From Hyphomicrobiales bacterium (lineage in GTDB: Bacteria; Pseudomonadota; Alphaproteobacteria; Rhizobiales; Rhizobiaceae), in contig UBZP01000012.1 in the NCBI GenBank assembly GCA_900469965.1, positions 79,014 through 143,013 of the forward strand: a DNA stretch of 64,000 nucleotides, in the 5' to 3' direction. Shown here in pieces: positions 1-9,140 of this stretch. The notes beneath the pieces were generated by a model. That model saw only the letters and a list, made by a program, of their open reading frames with translations, made no database searches and was not told the DNA's origin. The position numbers and the translations under genes were made by a program. The stretch's first letter is position 1. Each line of letters opens with the position of its first letter.

Positions 1-11
1 TGCAGGCGCGC

Positions 12-779
12 ATGGCCGAGCGCATGTACCTGCAGCAGATCGGCAAGGGTGAGGTGTTCTCGCCGTTCGTGCTGCCCGAGACGATCCGCGTCGCCGTCAA
101 CCCGAAGACGATGCGGCCCTACTACGTCGTCAGCTGGGGCGCCTTCGACGGCGCCAGCACGCTGCCGATGGTCTACATGGCGACGATCGAGGACAGTTCG
201 GAGAAGATCGTCGACCTGCTGGTCACCGAGGACGGCAAGCTCAACCCCGACGTGACGATCGACCTGCCGGTGGGCGGGCTGCTCAATCCGGAGCTCGCCA
301 GCCGCTTCGACGATTTCGCGCTGAAGAACGGCGCCTATTCGCTGTCGCCGGTGACGATCGCCACCAATCTCGACCGCGACTTCGAGATGCTGCATCCCAA
401 GCAGCTGCGCCGCATCGTGCTCGGGCCGTTCTATTCCGCCGACATCACCGAGAACAACCAGAAGGTCCGCGACATCCTGTCGAAGGTGCGCAAGGTCGAG
501 AACGCCTGGCTGCTCACCTGGACGATCCAGGAGGTGTTCTCCAAGGCCGAGCGCCCGGCAAGCAAAGGCTTCTGGAGCTCGACGCCGGCGCAGGAGGAGT
601 TCCATATCGACACGGGCAATCTCGAGGCGGTGCGCATGGGCGTCAGCGCTTTCGAGAAGCATGCGCTGGTGCCGCACGATGCCTACCAGGCGCTCTATGC
701 CGCCGGCGAGGCAGACGCGATCTTCGGCGAATACAAGGTGCATGTGATTTCCGGAAACCAGGTGGTCAGCGGGGTATGA
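12..779 (+). CDS. Conserved protein of unknown function, possibly truncated at its N-terminus by the window edge
   Basis: I do not recognise the family. The visible protein has 255 residues, is soluble in character, and has no signal peptide or membrane segment. The frame stays open to the left edge and no ribosome binding site is visible before the ATG at 12, so the true start may lie outside the window. It ends 4 bp before the AAA+ ATPase gene, which implies one transcript with that ATPase and probably with the DUF6638-like and DUF2333-like genes further on. A role as an accessory or substrate protein of the ATPase is inference from position only. Confidence 0.7.
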   Translation: MAERMYLQQIGKGEVFSPFVLPETIRVAVNPKTMRPYYVVSWGAFDGASTLPMVYMATIEDSSEKIVDLLVTEDGKLNPDVTIDLPVGGLLNPELASRFDDFALKNGAYSLSPVTIATNLDRDFEMLHPKQLRRIVLGPFYSADITENNQKVRDILSKVRKVENAWLLTWTIQEVFSKAERPASKGFWSSTPAQEEFHIDTGNLEAVRMGVSAFEKHALVPHDAYQALYAAGEADAIFGEYKVHVISGNQVVSGV

Positions 780-783
780 CGCG

Positions 784-2694
784 ATGAGCTTGAACGCCGG
801 ACTGACGATGATCCCCGAAGGCGATATCGAAAAGCACCGGGCGGTGGCGCAGAGCATGGTGACGCGGCTCGCCGTCCTGGAGAGCGACGGCCGGCCGGGC
901 GGCGCGCCGATCGCCGGCACCGGGCGGCGCTTCGTGCCCACCGTCTCGACCGGCGGCATGCGGCGCTCGCGCGAGGTCGAACTCGCAAAGACGATCGCCG
1001 CTGTGCGGGCGAACGACCCGCTGCTGTCGCCGGCGCAGCACCAGCTGCTCTATCGCGCCCGCCGCGGCATCGAGATCGCGCTCGCCGTCGCCGAGGTCTT
1101 CGCCCGGCAGACGGAGCTGGAGCAGTTGCAGGCGCGCAACCAGACGGCACCGCTCGCAGGCGAGGAGGCGGAGCGGTTCAAGGCGCTGCTTTCCGCATCG
1201 GCCTATGTGGCGGCCTTCACCCTTGCCGCCTATCTGGGCGCGACCCTTTCCGGAGAAGGCGAGCCGGCGGAAGATACCGACGAGCCCGACTACCTGTTCG
1301 ACACGGCGCAGGACGCGGTGAAGAGCCTCACAGCCGGCCTCGACCGGGCGATCGCGGGGGCGGCCGACGAGACGGCGCTGATCGCCCGCGCCCGCGCCTT
1401 CGCCCGCGTGGCGCTGGAGGGACTGATCGCCAGGAAGGCCCGCTTTGCCGGGCTTTCGCGCTTCGAGAACGCGCATATCCGTATCGAGCAGGACGATTTC
1501 ACCCTCAACGGCTTCGACGTGGCGCCGGGGCAGAAGCGCAAGCCGCTGTCGATGACCTTCAAGAAGCCGACCGACATCGTCGGCAACCACATCGCCAAGT
1601 ACCAGGCGCTGCGGCTTGCCAGGATGCTGATGGCCTACGACTTCGAGCGGCAGATGAACCCGTTCGTCGAGCTCGGCGGCTTCCTGTTCACCTTCATCGG
1701 CGACGGCATGCCCGGCACCGGCAAGACCATGCTGATCCAGATGCTGGCCGGGCTTCTCGACGACTATTGCCGGGTGGCGGGCTATCCCTTCCACTACGAG
1801 AACTTCGGCGTCGACCAGATCTCCTCCTACCAGGGCAAGTCGGGGCAGAACTGCAAGGAGTTCGTCAACAACGTGGTGAACCCGAAGGCGATCGGTTTCG
1901 GCACGATCGACGACGTCGACCAGGTCGCGGCTAAGCGCTCCGACGACCGGGCGTCTGCCGGCCAGCACGAGGTGACGGCGGTGCTGATGGAGAGCTTTGC
2001 CGGCGCCTCGACGGTGGTGCGCGGCAACTGCACCTTCGGCATGTTCTCCAACTATCCCGAAAACGTCGACGACGCGCTGCGCCAGCGCGCCGGCGCCCGC
2101 TGGCTGGTCGACGGGCCGCAGTCGCGCGCCGACTATGTAGACATCTTCGCGCTGCTCGTCGGCAAGAACCATTCGATCCCGCTCGGGGAGCATGCGCTTT
2201 TGGCCGGACAGGAGATCAAGCAGGCGGTCTCGACCTCCTACGGCCAGCACGCGCTGCCGCAGGAGGACGGGCTTCTCAAGGTGTGGGAGCGCTACGAGAA
2301 GGCGCACGGCAAGATGGCGACGCTCGCCGACGTCGGCACCTACCTGCACATGATCAAGGAGGCCGAGCCGCGCTTCACCGGCCGGGCGATCAAGAACATT
2401 ACCGACGCGATCAAGATGCGGGCGATGGACGTCGACCTGCCGGACGACTGGTTCGCGACGCCGGACGCCTTCATGCACCGGTCCTACGACGAGAAGAAGA
2501 GCATGATCGAGGAGCTGCGCGGGCCGATCACGATGGAGATGGTGCTGCAGGAGATCAACCGCTACGCCGACAGCGAATTCCGCTATGCCGACAAATCCGA
2601 CGACGCCGCCGTCACCGACATCATCCGCCGCGAACGCCTGCGCGAACGGGCGGTCGAGGAGATCGAGACGATGAAGCGGGAGGGGAAGTGGTAG
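784..2694 (+). CDS. AAA+ family ATPase of unknown process
   Basis: A 636-residue protein with a long N-terminal region (about 1-295) of no recognised fold, followed by a AAA+ core. The Walker A motif GMPGTGKT lies near residues 306-314. A Walker B-like TIDDVD lies near 374-379. A sensor-1/arginine-finger stretch follows (FSNYPENVDDALRQRAGAR). The C-terminal 200 residues are helical and polar. Proteins of this type hydrolyse ATP to remodel or unfold partners, and the partner here is unknown. It follows the preceding gene by 4 bp. The operon continues to the genes at 3455 and 4749, although a toxin-antitoxin pair now separates them. The ATPase identity is firm and the biological role is not known. 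Confidence 0.88.
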   Translation: MSLNAGLTMIPEGDIEKHRAVAQSMVTRLAVLESDGRPGGAPIAGTGRRFVPTVSTGGMRRSREVELAKTIAAVRANDPLLSPAQHQLLYRARRGIEIALAVAEVFARQTELEQLQARNQTAPLAGEEAERFKALLSASAYVAAFTLAAYLGATLSGEGEPAEDTDEPDYLFDTAQDAVKSLTAGLDRAIAGAADETALIARARAFARVALEGLIARKARFAGLSRFENAHIRIEQDDFTLNGFDVAPGQKRKPLSMTFKKPTDIVGNHIAKYQALRLARMLMAYDFERQMNPFVELGGFLFTFIGDGMPGTGKTMLIQMLAGLLDDYCRVAGYPFHYENFGVDQISSYQGKSGQNCKEFVNNVVNPKAIGFGTIDDVDQVAAKRSDDRASAGQHEVTAVLMESFAGASTVVRGNCTFGMFSNYPENVDDALRQRAGARWLVDGPQSRADYVDIFALLVGKNHSIPLGEHALLAGQEIKQAVSTSYGQHALPQEDGLLKVWERYEKAHGKMATLADVGTYLHMIKEAEPRFTGRAIKNITDAIKMRAMDVDLPDDWFATPDAFMHRSYDEKKSMIEELRGPITMEMVLQEINRYADSEFRYADKSDDAAVTDIIRRERLRERAVEEIETMKREGKW

Positions 2695-2758
2695 GGGATA
2701 GTGATGACTTTCAATTCGCTATTGGCGAATTTTGTTGTTTGAAACACTTGGGGGCGGT

Positions 2759-3013
2759 ATGGTCGCAAAGCGAGTTGTCTACAGCAGGCAAGCAAGTCGC
2801 ACACTGGCGCGTATCCCCACAAACGAGAGCAAGCGGATCATCGCAAAGATCGAGCAGTATGCCGGAGATCCAAGTTCACAGGCCAAAAACGTCGTGAAAT
2901 TGCAGGGTCGCCCCGGCTATCGACTTCGCGTCGGCGACTGGCGGGTCATCTTCGATGAAGACGACAAGGTTCTGGATGTCGAGAAGATAGCCAGTCGTGG
3001 CAACGTATATTAG
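2759..3013 (+). CDS. RelE/ParE-family toxin of a type II toxin-antitoxin pair
   Basis: An 84-residue RelE-type protein, the usual size of such mRNA interferases. The C-terminal half carries the typical stretch LQGRPGYRLRVGDWRVIFD, in which the family's conserved basic and aromatic residues are visible. I chose the ATG at 2759 because a run of G (GGGGGCGG) sits just before it; an ATG 27 bp upstream has no such site. The next gene, 12 bp downstream, encodes an HTH protein, so the toxin precedes the antitoxin as in higBA-type pairs. Local base composition (2700-2830) is clearly less GC-rich than the flanking ATPase gene, which fits later acquisition. Confidence 0.9.
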   Translation: MVAKRVVYSRQASRTLARIPTNESKRIIAKIEQYAGDPSSQAKNVVKLQGRPGYRLRVGDWRVIFDEDDKVLDVEKIASRGNVY

Positions 3014-3025
3014 CGAGGTAATGAC

Positions 3026-3439
3026 ATGGGCATGGCTACACGTTTCAAGACGCCTAACGGTGAGGAGATGGTGGTGTTGTCGCAAGTCGACTACGAGGAG
3101 CTCGTAGAGGCGGCCGAGATGCTTGAAGACATTGCCGCGTACGATCGTTTCCAGGAGCGGCTGGCGCGCGGAGAAGAGGAGTTCATCCCTGCCGAATTCG
3201 TCAACCGGATGATCGACGGCGAGAGCCCGATCCGGGTCTGGCGCGACGTTCGCGGGCTTTCGGCCAAGGAGCTTGCCGCATCCGCCGGGATCAGCGCCAC
3301 CTATCTGTCGGAGATAGAATCCCGGAAGAAGGAGGGCAGCATCTCGGCGCTGAAGAAGATCGCGAAGGCGCTGAAGGTGGATATTGACGATCTGGTGGCC
3401 TGGGGCGACCACGATGCCGAATCCGGCTCTGCTGGGTGA
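3026..3439 (+). CDS. Antitoxin with Cro/C1-type helix-turn-helix
   Basis: A 137-residue protein. Residues about 1-70 are acidic and helical and would neutralise the RelE partner. Residues about 75-130 form an XRE-type helix-turn-helix (ELAASAGISATYLSEIESRK) followed by a helix resembling other HigA/XRE proteins. It is expected to bind the toxin and repress the pair's promoter. It starts 12 bp after the toxin gene and ends 15 bp before the DUF6638-like gene, so the pair sits tightly inside the larger operon. The pairing and roles are inferred from order and family. Confidence 0.87.
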   Translation: MGMATRFKTPNGEEMVVLSQVDYEELVEAAEMLEDIAAYDRFQERLARGEEEFIPAEFVNRMIDGESPIRVWRDVRGLSAKELAASAGISATYLSEIESRKKEGSISALKKIAKALKVDIDDLVAWGDHDAESGSAG

Positions 3440-3454
3440 CGAGAGCCTGATCGC

Positions 3455-4756
3455 ATGAAACGCCTCCTCGAAGCCGAGCTGATCTACGGGCGGTTGCTCG
3501 ACGTGTCGGAGCCGCATCTGGTCGAGCGCTACAACAAGGCGCTGGAGGCCTTCGGGCTGCCGCGGACGAACCTCACGCGCTTCGGCATCGACATGACCGG
3601 TTTTTCGCCGGAGATCGCCGACGAACTCGGCGACCGCGACTATCTCGACCCCAACCGGGTGAACCGCCGTTTCATCATCCTGACGCCGGACCAGGTGGAA
3701 CTGCCGGTGGTGCACACGAGCTTCTCCAACACCGCCGCCCTGATGCACGAGTTCTTTTCCGCCAATGCGCGCGCGATCAACGCGGTGACGATCCGCGACG
3801 CCCTCTACGGCGAGATCGAGGACAGCGTCGCTGCGGTCAATGACATCGACGACCTGCTCTCGATCAACGAGGTGCGCTTCCGCGTGCTTTCGGCCGAGGA
3901 CGTGCTCGGCAAGGCGGCAGAGCTGCGCGCGCTGGTCGACCGGCTGAAGACGGTGCCGAATGCCTGGGCGGACGACGCCATGCTGAACCGCATGGTGGAG
4001 CTTTCCAAGCAGACCGGCGACATCCGCCAGAACGCGCTCGTGCCCGACCAGCTGGTGTTCCGCCACGAGGCGTTCTGGGCCAATCACTTCGGCGGCGTCT
4101 TCGTCTTTGTCGACGGCCGGCAGACGACGGTGATCTGCGATCCCTCCGTTCCCGGCTTCCGCCGTTCGCGGCCCTGGCAGGTCAGCTACATCGCGCTCGA
4201 CGACTATCCGCGCATCTTCGAGTTCCTGGCCTCGACGAAGCGGCTGGAACTGCCGCGCGCCTCCTGGGTCGAGGCGTCGGGGCTGCTGCAGCACCGCGCC
4301 GACATGACGATCCTGAACCTCGTCAACCGGGCCGATCCCCGCGCCGACCTCGCGCGCGCCGATCGCGTCTGGATGCAGACCTGGATGCACCGCAACGCGG
4401 CACTGATCGCCGAGGACGGCGTCTATCCATTCCTGCAGGAGGCGATGCGGACGATTTCGTCGACGGGCGAGATCCGGCTGAAGGAGATCACACCCTGGGC
4501 GCGGTTCCTGCTCGTGCGGGCGGCGCCGGAACACCCCGACCGCTGGCTCGTCAACCAGCTGATTTCGCAGCTGACGCCGTTCGATTTCGTCTCGCGCTTC
4601 GTCTTCGACAAGCAGGGTTTCTACGCAACTTACGAGAAACTCTCTGAAAAATTCAGGGAATTCGTGGTCGAAACGCTCACCCGTACCTATTTGCAGGACA
4701 AGGCCGCCTTCCGGTTGCGGCTCTATGGAATTGGAGAGGACAAACGCAATGCTTGA
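3455..4756 (+). CDS. Conserved protein, DUF6638-like
   Basis: A 433-residue soluble protein with no signal peptide or membrane segment. I believe it matches the alphaproteobacterial family DUF6638, but this is from memory of the family's appearance and should be treated as tentative. It has several Trp-rich blocks near residues 200-270 and 300-330, and no recognisable catalytic motif. Its last 8 bp overlap the start of the next gene, so the two are translationally coupled. Position links it to the AAA+ ATPase 760 bp upstream. Its job is unknown. Confidence 0.75.
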   Translation: MKRLLEAELIYGRLLDVSEPHLVERYNKALEAFGLPRTNLTRFGIDMTGFSPEIADELGDRDYLDPNRVNRRFIILTPDQVELPVVHTSFSNTAALMHEFFSANARAINAVTIRDALYGEIEDSVAAVNDIDDLLSINEVRFRVLSAEDVLGKAAELRALVDRLKTVPNAWADDAMLNRMVELSKQTGDIRQNALVPDQLVFRHEAFWANHFGGVFVFVDGRQTTVICDPSVPGFRRSRPWQVSYIALDDYPRIFEFLASTKRLELPRASWVEASGLLQHRADMTILNLVNRADPRADLARADRVWMQTWMHRNAALIAEDGVYPFLQEAMRTISSTGEIRLKEITPWARFLLVRAAPEHPDRWLVNQLISQLTPFDFVSRFVFDKQGFYATYEKLSEKFREFVVETLTRTYLQDKAAFRLRLYGIGEDKRNA

Positions 4757-5978
4757 CCCGATCGCCGCGTTCTTCCAGCGCGTCTTCGCCGCCATCGGCC
4801 GGGGCATCGGGCTCGCCATTTCATGGCTGCTCTGGCCCTTCATCGCCGCCGCCAACTGGTACCGGCAGCGCGGCTGGCTGATCAAGGGCCCGATCGGCAT
4901 CGTGCTGATCGGTCTCGTGGCGCTCTACGGCTACTTCATCTGGCAGACGCAGGTCTGGAGCAATTTCAACATCGACTACGTCAACGCCTACAATCTCGCC
5001 GCGCGCAAGAACGATGCGGGCCTGCCGGTCAGGACACCGGCGGCCGCCCCTTCGGGACAGACGACGGACGGGCAGGCCGGTTCAGGGCAGCCGGCGACCG
5101 AAACCACCGGGCAACCGGCGAGCGGCGGGGCTGCGCCGGCCGCCTCGGGACAGACGGCGGCGAATGTCTGCGAGCGCTCGGCGATCGTCGACGTCACGGC
5201 CGACCTGATCGATTTCAACGTCAACCAGAACGCCTGGATCTCGTCGATGCTGCTCTACAAGCTCGGCCTGTTCGGGATCGACTGGGACGATACGCCGTGG
5301 CTGGACAACAAGGCTTCGTTCCAGCGCGGTATCAACCAGGCCGTCCGCCGCACCACCGTCGAACTGGTGGATTCGCTCGGCCGCGTGCGCGGCACCTCCG
5401 GCATCAACAACGACCTGCAGCTCGCCCGCGGCAACATCCAGTTCGACGAGGAGACCTGGTACTTCAGCCTCAGCCCGTTCGGCCCGAGAACGCCGACCCC
5501 GAGCATCTACCGCGCGGCGGCGCGGGACCTGCGGAAGTTCAATGCCTCTCTGGAAACCTGCAGCGCCACCTTCGACGCCCGCTCCGACAACCTCGTGGAG
5601 TTCCTCGACCGGATCGCCAACGACATCGGCAACACTTCGGCGATCATCCGCGAGCGCTCGGAGTTCCACAATGGCGGCTGGTTCGACCTGCGCGCCGACG
5701 ACCGCTTCTGGTTCGCCTTCGGCCAGCTCTACGGCTACTACGGCATCCTGTCGGCCGCCGGCGCCGACTTCGACAGCGTCATCGCCCAGCGCGGCCTGAC
5801 GCAGATCTGGACGGAGACGCTCCGCCAGCTGCGCTCGGCGCTCAACATCCAGCCGGTGATCATCTCCAACGGCCGCGAGGACGGCTGGATCATGCCCACC
5901 CATCTCGCGACCATGGGCTTCTACATCCTGCGGGTGCGGTCGAACCTGGTGGAGATGCGGGATATCCTGGCGCGCTGA
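4749..5978 (+). CDS. Membrane-anchored DUF2333-like protein
   Basis: A 409-residue protein. A hydrophobic segment at about 12-36 and a clear transmembrane helix at about 46-66 are followed by a Pro/Gly/Thr/Gln-rich linker at about 88-130 and then a periplasmic-looking domain of about 280 residues. The C-terminal part resembles DUF2333, including the DLRKFNASL region. The start at 4749 is chosen because GGAGAGGA lies 8 bp upstream; it overlaps the previous stop by 8 bp. It is the only member of the operon with a membrane anchor, so it may tether the ATPase or its partners to the envelope. That is inference. Confidence 0.75.
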   Translation: MLDPIAAFFQRVFAAIGRGIGLAISWLLWPFIAAANWYRQRGWLIKGPIGIVLIGLVALYGYFIWQTQVWSNFNIDYVNAYNLAARKNDAGLPVRTPAAAPSGQTTDGQAGSGQPATETTGQPASGGAAPAASGQTAANVCERSAIVDVTADLIDFNVNQNAWISSMLLYKLGLFGIDWDDTPWLDNKASFQRGINQAVRRTTVELVDSLGRVRGTSGINNDLQLARGNIQFDEETWYFSLSPFGPRTPTPSIYRAAARDLRKFNASLETCSATFDARSDNLVEFLDRIANDIGNTSAIIRERSEFHNGGWFDLRADDRFWFAFGQLYGYYGILSAAGADFDSVIAQRGLTQIWTETLRQLRSALNIQPVIISNGREDGWIMPTHLATMGFYILRVRSNLVEMRDILAR

Positions 5979-5990
5979 GCGTGCCAGGCG

Positions 5991-6106
5991 GTGGGCAGTA
6001 GGCAGTGGGCAGTGGGCAGTGGGCAGTAGGCAGCCAGCAGAGTGAAGTCTGAGCCGTCCGCCCCTGCAAATCACTCACGACTGCCTATTGCCCACTGCCT
6101 ACTGCC
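5991..6106. repeat. 7-bp tandem repeat with a facing inverted copy between convergent genes
   Basis: Six tandem 7-bp units, GTGGGCA or GTAGGCA, fill 5991-6032. Bases 6080-6106 carry the same units in inverted orientation. Positions 5994-6020 and the reverse complement of 6080-6106 match at 25 of 27 bases, separated by 59 bp. The structure fills the gap between the DUF2333-like stop (5978) and the lrp stop (6112), so it could fold in either transcript and act as a bidirectional terminator or mRNA end. There is no U-run. Confidence 0.85.
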
Positions 6107-6111
6107 TCCCC

Positions 6112-6573
6112 CTATACCGGCAGCCACCCCGTGCTCTTGACCTCCTCCATCACCGCGTAGGTGTGGGTCTCGCGCACGCCGGGCAGCGACAGGAAGACGT
6201 CGGAGAGGAAGGCGCGGTAGGCTTCCATGCCGGCGACGCGCGCCTTGACGAGGTAGTCGAAGCCGCCTGCCACCATGTGGCATTCCATGACGTTGTCGCT
6301 CTGGCGCACGGCCTCGGCGAAGACGTCGAAGACGTCGGGCGTGGTGCGGTCGAGCTTGACCTGGACGAAGACGAGCAGGTTGCGGCCCAGCCGCTCGGGC
6401 GAGAGGATCGCCATGTAGCCCATGATATAGCCGTCGCGGGTCAGCCGTTTGACGCGCTCTGCCGTGGCCGTGGGGGAGAGGTTGACCTTCTCGGCCAGCT
6501 CGATGTTCGACAGGCGGCCCTCCTGCTGCAGCGCACGGAGAATCTTTCGGTCCAGACGGTCGAGTTCCTTCAT
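6112..6573 (-). CDS. Lrp/AsnC-family transcriptional regulator
   Basis: A 153-residue protein of normal family length. Residues about 4-60 form the AsnC-type helix-turn-helix (LSNIELAEKVNLSPTATAERVKRL). Residues about 65-150 form the RAM ligand-binding and oligomerisation domain, with the usual GFDYLVKARV segment. It is expected to bind an amino acid and regulate genes in response. The gene is divergent from fhs, with 228 bp between them, so it may regulate itself or fhs; no operator was identified. Confidence 0.93.
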   Translation of the reverse strand: MKELDRLDRKILRALQQEGRLSNIELAEKVNLSPTATAERVKRLTRDGYIMGYMAILSPERLGRNLLVFVQVKLDRTTPDVFDVFAEAVRQSDNVMECHMVAGGFDYLVKARVAGMEAYRAFLSDVFLSLPGVRETHTYAVMEEVKSTGWLPV

Positions 6574-6801
6574 CTTTCTCTACCTTTCTCCTCCATCTCC
6601 TCGGGATCGAGGCGAAGACTGCCAGAATTTTGGTGATCCTCTCGCCACATTTTGCCGAAAATCGCAAGAGCCAAGGCTACGTCAATCGGAGAAGATGCAC
6701 CGATCAGCCGTTTGCCACCGCGTCGATTGGCGCTATGACCATGGAAACCGGGGATTCCGCCAGGCAAGGCGGGGCAAAAAGACGCACGAAGAGGGGGAAG
6801 C

Positions 6802-8481
6802 ATGAGCGAGGTGAAATCCGACATCGAGATCGCGAGGGATGCCGCCAAGAAACCGATCCAGGAGATCGGCACCGGCCTCGGCATTCCCGTCGAGGAGCTC
6901 ATTCCCTACGGCCACGACAAGGCCAAGATCAGTGCCGCCTTCATCGCCCGGCAGAGGGAGAGGAAGGACGGCCGGCTGATCCTGGTGACGGCGATCAACC
7001 CGACGCCGGCCGGCGAGGGCAAGACGACGACGACGGTCGGCCTCGGCGACGGGCTGAACCGGATCGGCAAGAAGGCGATCGTCTGCATCCGCGAGGCCTC
7101 GCTGGGGCCCTGCTTCGGCGTCAAGGGCGGGGCCGCCGGCGGCGGCTATGCGCAGGTCGTGCCGATGGAGGACATCAATCTGCACTTCACCGGCGACTTC
7201 CACGCGATCACCACGGCCCACAATCTGCTCGCCGCCCTGATCGACAACCACGTCTACTGGGGCAACGAGCAGGATCTCGACACCCGCCGCATCACCTGGC
7301 GCCGCGTCATGGACATGAACGACCGGGCGCTGCGCGAGATCGTCTGTTCGCTCGGCGGGGTGCGCAACGGCTATCCACGCCAGGCCGGCTTCGACATCAC
7401 CGTCGCCTCGGAGGTCATGGCGATCCTGTGCCTGGCGACGGATCTGGAGGACCTCGAAAGGCGGCTCGGCAACATCATCATCGGCTATCGCCGCGACAAG
7501 AGCCCGGTCTTCGCCCGCGACATCAAGGCGGACGGGGCGATGACGGTGCTCTTGAAGGACGCGATGCAGCCGAACCTGGTCCAGACGCTGGAGAACAACC
7601 CGGCCTTCGTGCATGGCGGCCCCTTCGCCAACATCGCGCATGGCTGCAACTCGGTGATCGCGACGAAGACGGCACTGAAGCTCGCCGACTACGTGGTGAC
7701 GGAGGCCGGCTTCGGCGCGGATCTCGGGGCGGAGAAGTTCTTCGACATCAAGTGCCGCAAGGCCGGGCTGAAGCCGGATGCGGCGGTGATCGTCGCGACC
7801 GCGCGGGCGATGAAGATGAACGGCGGGGTGAAGAAGCAGGATCTCGGCATCGAGAACATCGAGGCGGTCCACAGGGGCTGCGCCAATCTCGGCCGGCACG
7901 TGCAGAACGTCAAGAAATTCGGCGTGCCGGTGATCGTGGCGATCAACCATTTCGCCTCCGACACGGCGGGCGAGATCCAGGCGATCAAGGACTACGTGGC
8001 GACGCTCGGCGCCGAGGCGGTGCTGTGCAAGCACTGGGCGGAGGGTTCGGCGGGCATCGAGGAGCTGGCGCACAAGGTGGTGGCGCTCGCCGAAACCGGC
8101 CATTCGCAGTTCGCGCCGCTCTATCCCGACGAGATGAGCCTGTTCCACAAGATCGAGACGATCGCCAAGGACATCTACCACGCCGGCGAGGTGATCGCCG
8201 ACAAGACGGTGCGCGACCAGTTGCATGCCTGGGAGGCGCAGGGTTACGGCCACCTGCCGGTCTGCATGGCCAAGACGCAGTATTCCTTCTCCACCGATCC
8301 CAACCTGCGCGGCGCGCCGGAAGGGCATACGGTGCCGGTGCGGGAGGTGCGCCTTTCCGCCGGCGCCGGCTTCGTCGTCGTCATCACCGGCGAGATCATG
8401 ACCATGCCCGGCCTGCCGAAGGTTCCCTCCTCCGAGCGGATCTACCTCAACGACGCCGGCTATATCGAGGGACTGTTCTAG
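6802..8481 (+). CDS. fhs: Formate--tetrahydrofolate ligase
   Basis: A 559-residue enzyme, full length for the family. It makes 10-formyltetrahydrofolate from formate, THF and ATP for one-carbon metabolism in the cytoplasm. The P-loop GEGKTT lies at residues 71-76. The conserved block [19 protein letters not shown] follows at about 101-119. The ATG at 6802 follows a GAGGGGGAAG ribosome binding site. It stands alone, divergent from an Lrp-type regulator and followed by a convergent Fic gene. No riboswitch was recognised in the 228-bp upstream region. Confidence 0.97.
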   Translation: MSEVKSDIEIARDAAKKPIQEIGTGLGIPVEELIPYGHDKAKISAAFIARQRERKDGRLILVTAINPTPAGEGKTTTTVGLGDGLNRIGKKAIVCIREASLGPCFGVKGGAAGGGYAQVVPMEDINLHFTGDFHAITTAHNLLAALIDNHVYWGNEQDLDTRRITWRRVMDMNDRALREIVCSLGGVRNGYPRQAGFDITVASEVMAILCLATDLEDLERRLGNIIIGYRRDKSPVFARDIKADGAMTVLLKDAMQPNLVQTLENNPAFVHGGPFANIAHGCNSVIATKTALKLADYVVTEAGFGADLGAEKFFDIKCRKAGLKPDAAVIVATARAMKMNGGVKKQDLGIENIEAVHRGCANLGRHVQNVKKFGVPVIVAINHFASDTAGEIQAIKDYVATLGAEAVLCKHWAEGSAGIEELAHKVVALAETGHSQFAPLYPDEMSLFHKIETIAKDIYHAGEVIADKTVRDQLHAWEAQGYGHLPVCMAKTQYSFSTDPNLRGAPEGHTVPVREVRLSAGAGFVVVITGEIMTMPGLPKVPSSERIYLNDAGYIEGLF

Positions 8482-8547
8482 GGGGCTGTCTCCTTGCCGG
8501 CGCTGGCCCCGGCTACCTTCGTCTTGCCGGCCCAATGGCCCGCATGC

Positions 8548-9138
8548 TCAAGAGGGCGAGGGTTCAGAGACGATGTCGAGGATCAGGTCTGCCAACGGCA
8601 GCTCCGAGCCCGCAAAGCTCTCGATCATGGCCCCTATTGCACGTTCGCGATCAAGCACCTCGACGTTGAACGGGAGCCCGGCCTGTTCGGCGAGGAGCGC
8701 GAGAAAGGTCAGTTGGGTTCGCCCGTTGCCTTCGCGGAAAGGGTGGATTGCATTGAGTTCGGCCAGAAAGTGCGCCGCCCGGACCGCGAAGTCGCGCGGC
8801 GCAAGGCTCTCGAAGGCGTCGGCAGTGCCCAATTCCTGAAAGACGTGGTCCAACTGCGCCTGAATGTGTTCCGGGTAGCAGAACCAGTTGCCGCCTTTGC
8901 CGATCCGGATCGTGCGGATCTGGCCGGCCCAGTCGTATACGTCCTGAAAGAGGTGATGGTGGAGCGAAAGGTAGTGGGCGACGTCCAGTTTGCCCTCGGG
9001 CCAAGGCTCTTCGGAGCGCAGGACGAACATCGCCGTCTCGTACTCGTCCAGCTCGTCCTGGTCCATGAGATCCAGCTTGTTCCGGAGCACGGTAGTGCCC
9101 GGATAGCAGAGGGGATCGGTTTCGGCAGTATAGATCAC
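8548..9138 (-). CDS. Fic-domain protein (probable AMP-transferase toxin)
   Basis: A 196-residue Fic/DOC protein with the complete active-site motif HPFREGNGR at residues 132-140. The catalytic His132, anion-hole residues and Arg140 are all present, so it should be active as an AMP- or NMP-transferase on protein targets. The start codon is GTG, 2 bp after the stop of the small antitoxin gene, which implies coupled translation. Having the antitoxin as a separate upstream gene corresponds to class I Fic proteins such as VbhA/VbhT. The target is unknown. Confidence 0.93.
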   Translation of the reverse strand: MIYTAETDPLCYPGTTVLRNKLDLMDQDELDEYETAMFVLRSEEPWPEGKLDVAHYLSLHHHLFQDVYDWAGQIRTIRIGKGGNWFCYPEHIQAQLDHVFQELGTADAFESLAPRDFAVRAAHFLAELNAIHPFREGNGRTQLTFLALLAEQAGLPFNVEVLDRERAIGAMIESFAGSELPLADLILDIVSEPSPS

Positions 9139-9140
9139 CG

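Noticed and set aside
766..2478. Long reading frame on the minus strand opposite the AAA+ ATPase gene
   Set aside because: It is a GC-rich antisense shadow with Arg/Gly/Val-rich sequence and no family features; the plus-strand frame has clear AAA+ motifs.
5991..6106. Short repeat array considered as a CRISPR
   Set aside because: Units are 7 bp with no spacers and no cas genes are present.
6574..6801. Possible riboswitch before fhs
   Set aside because: I looked for ZTP- or THF-type motifs in this 228-bp gap and saw none that I could support.
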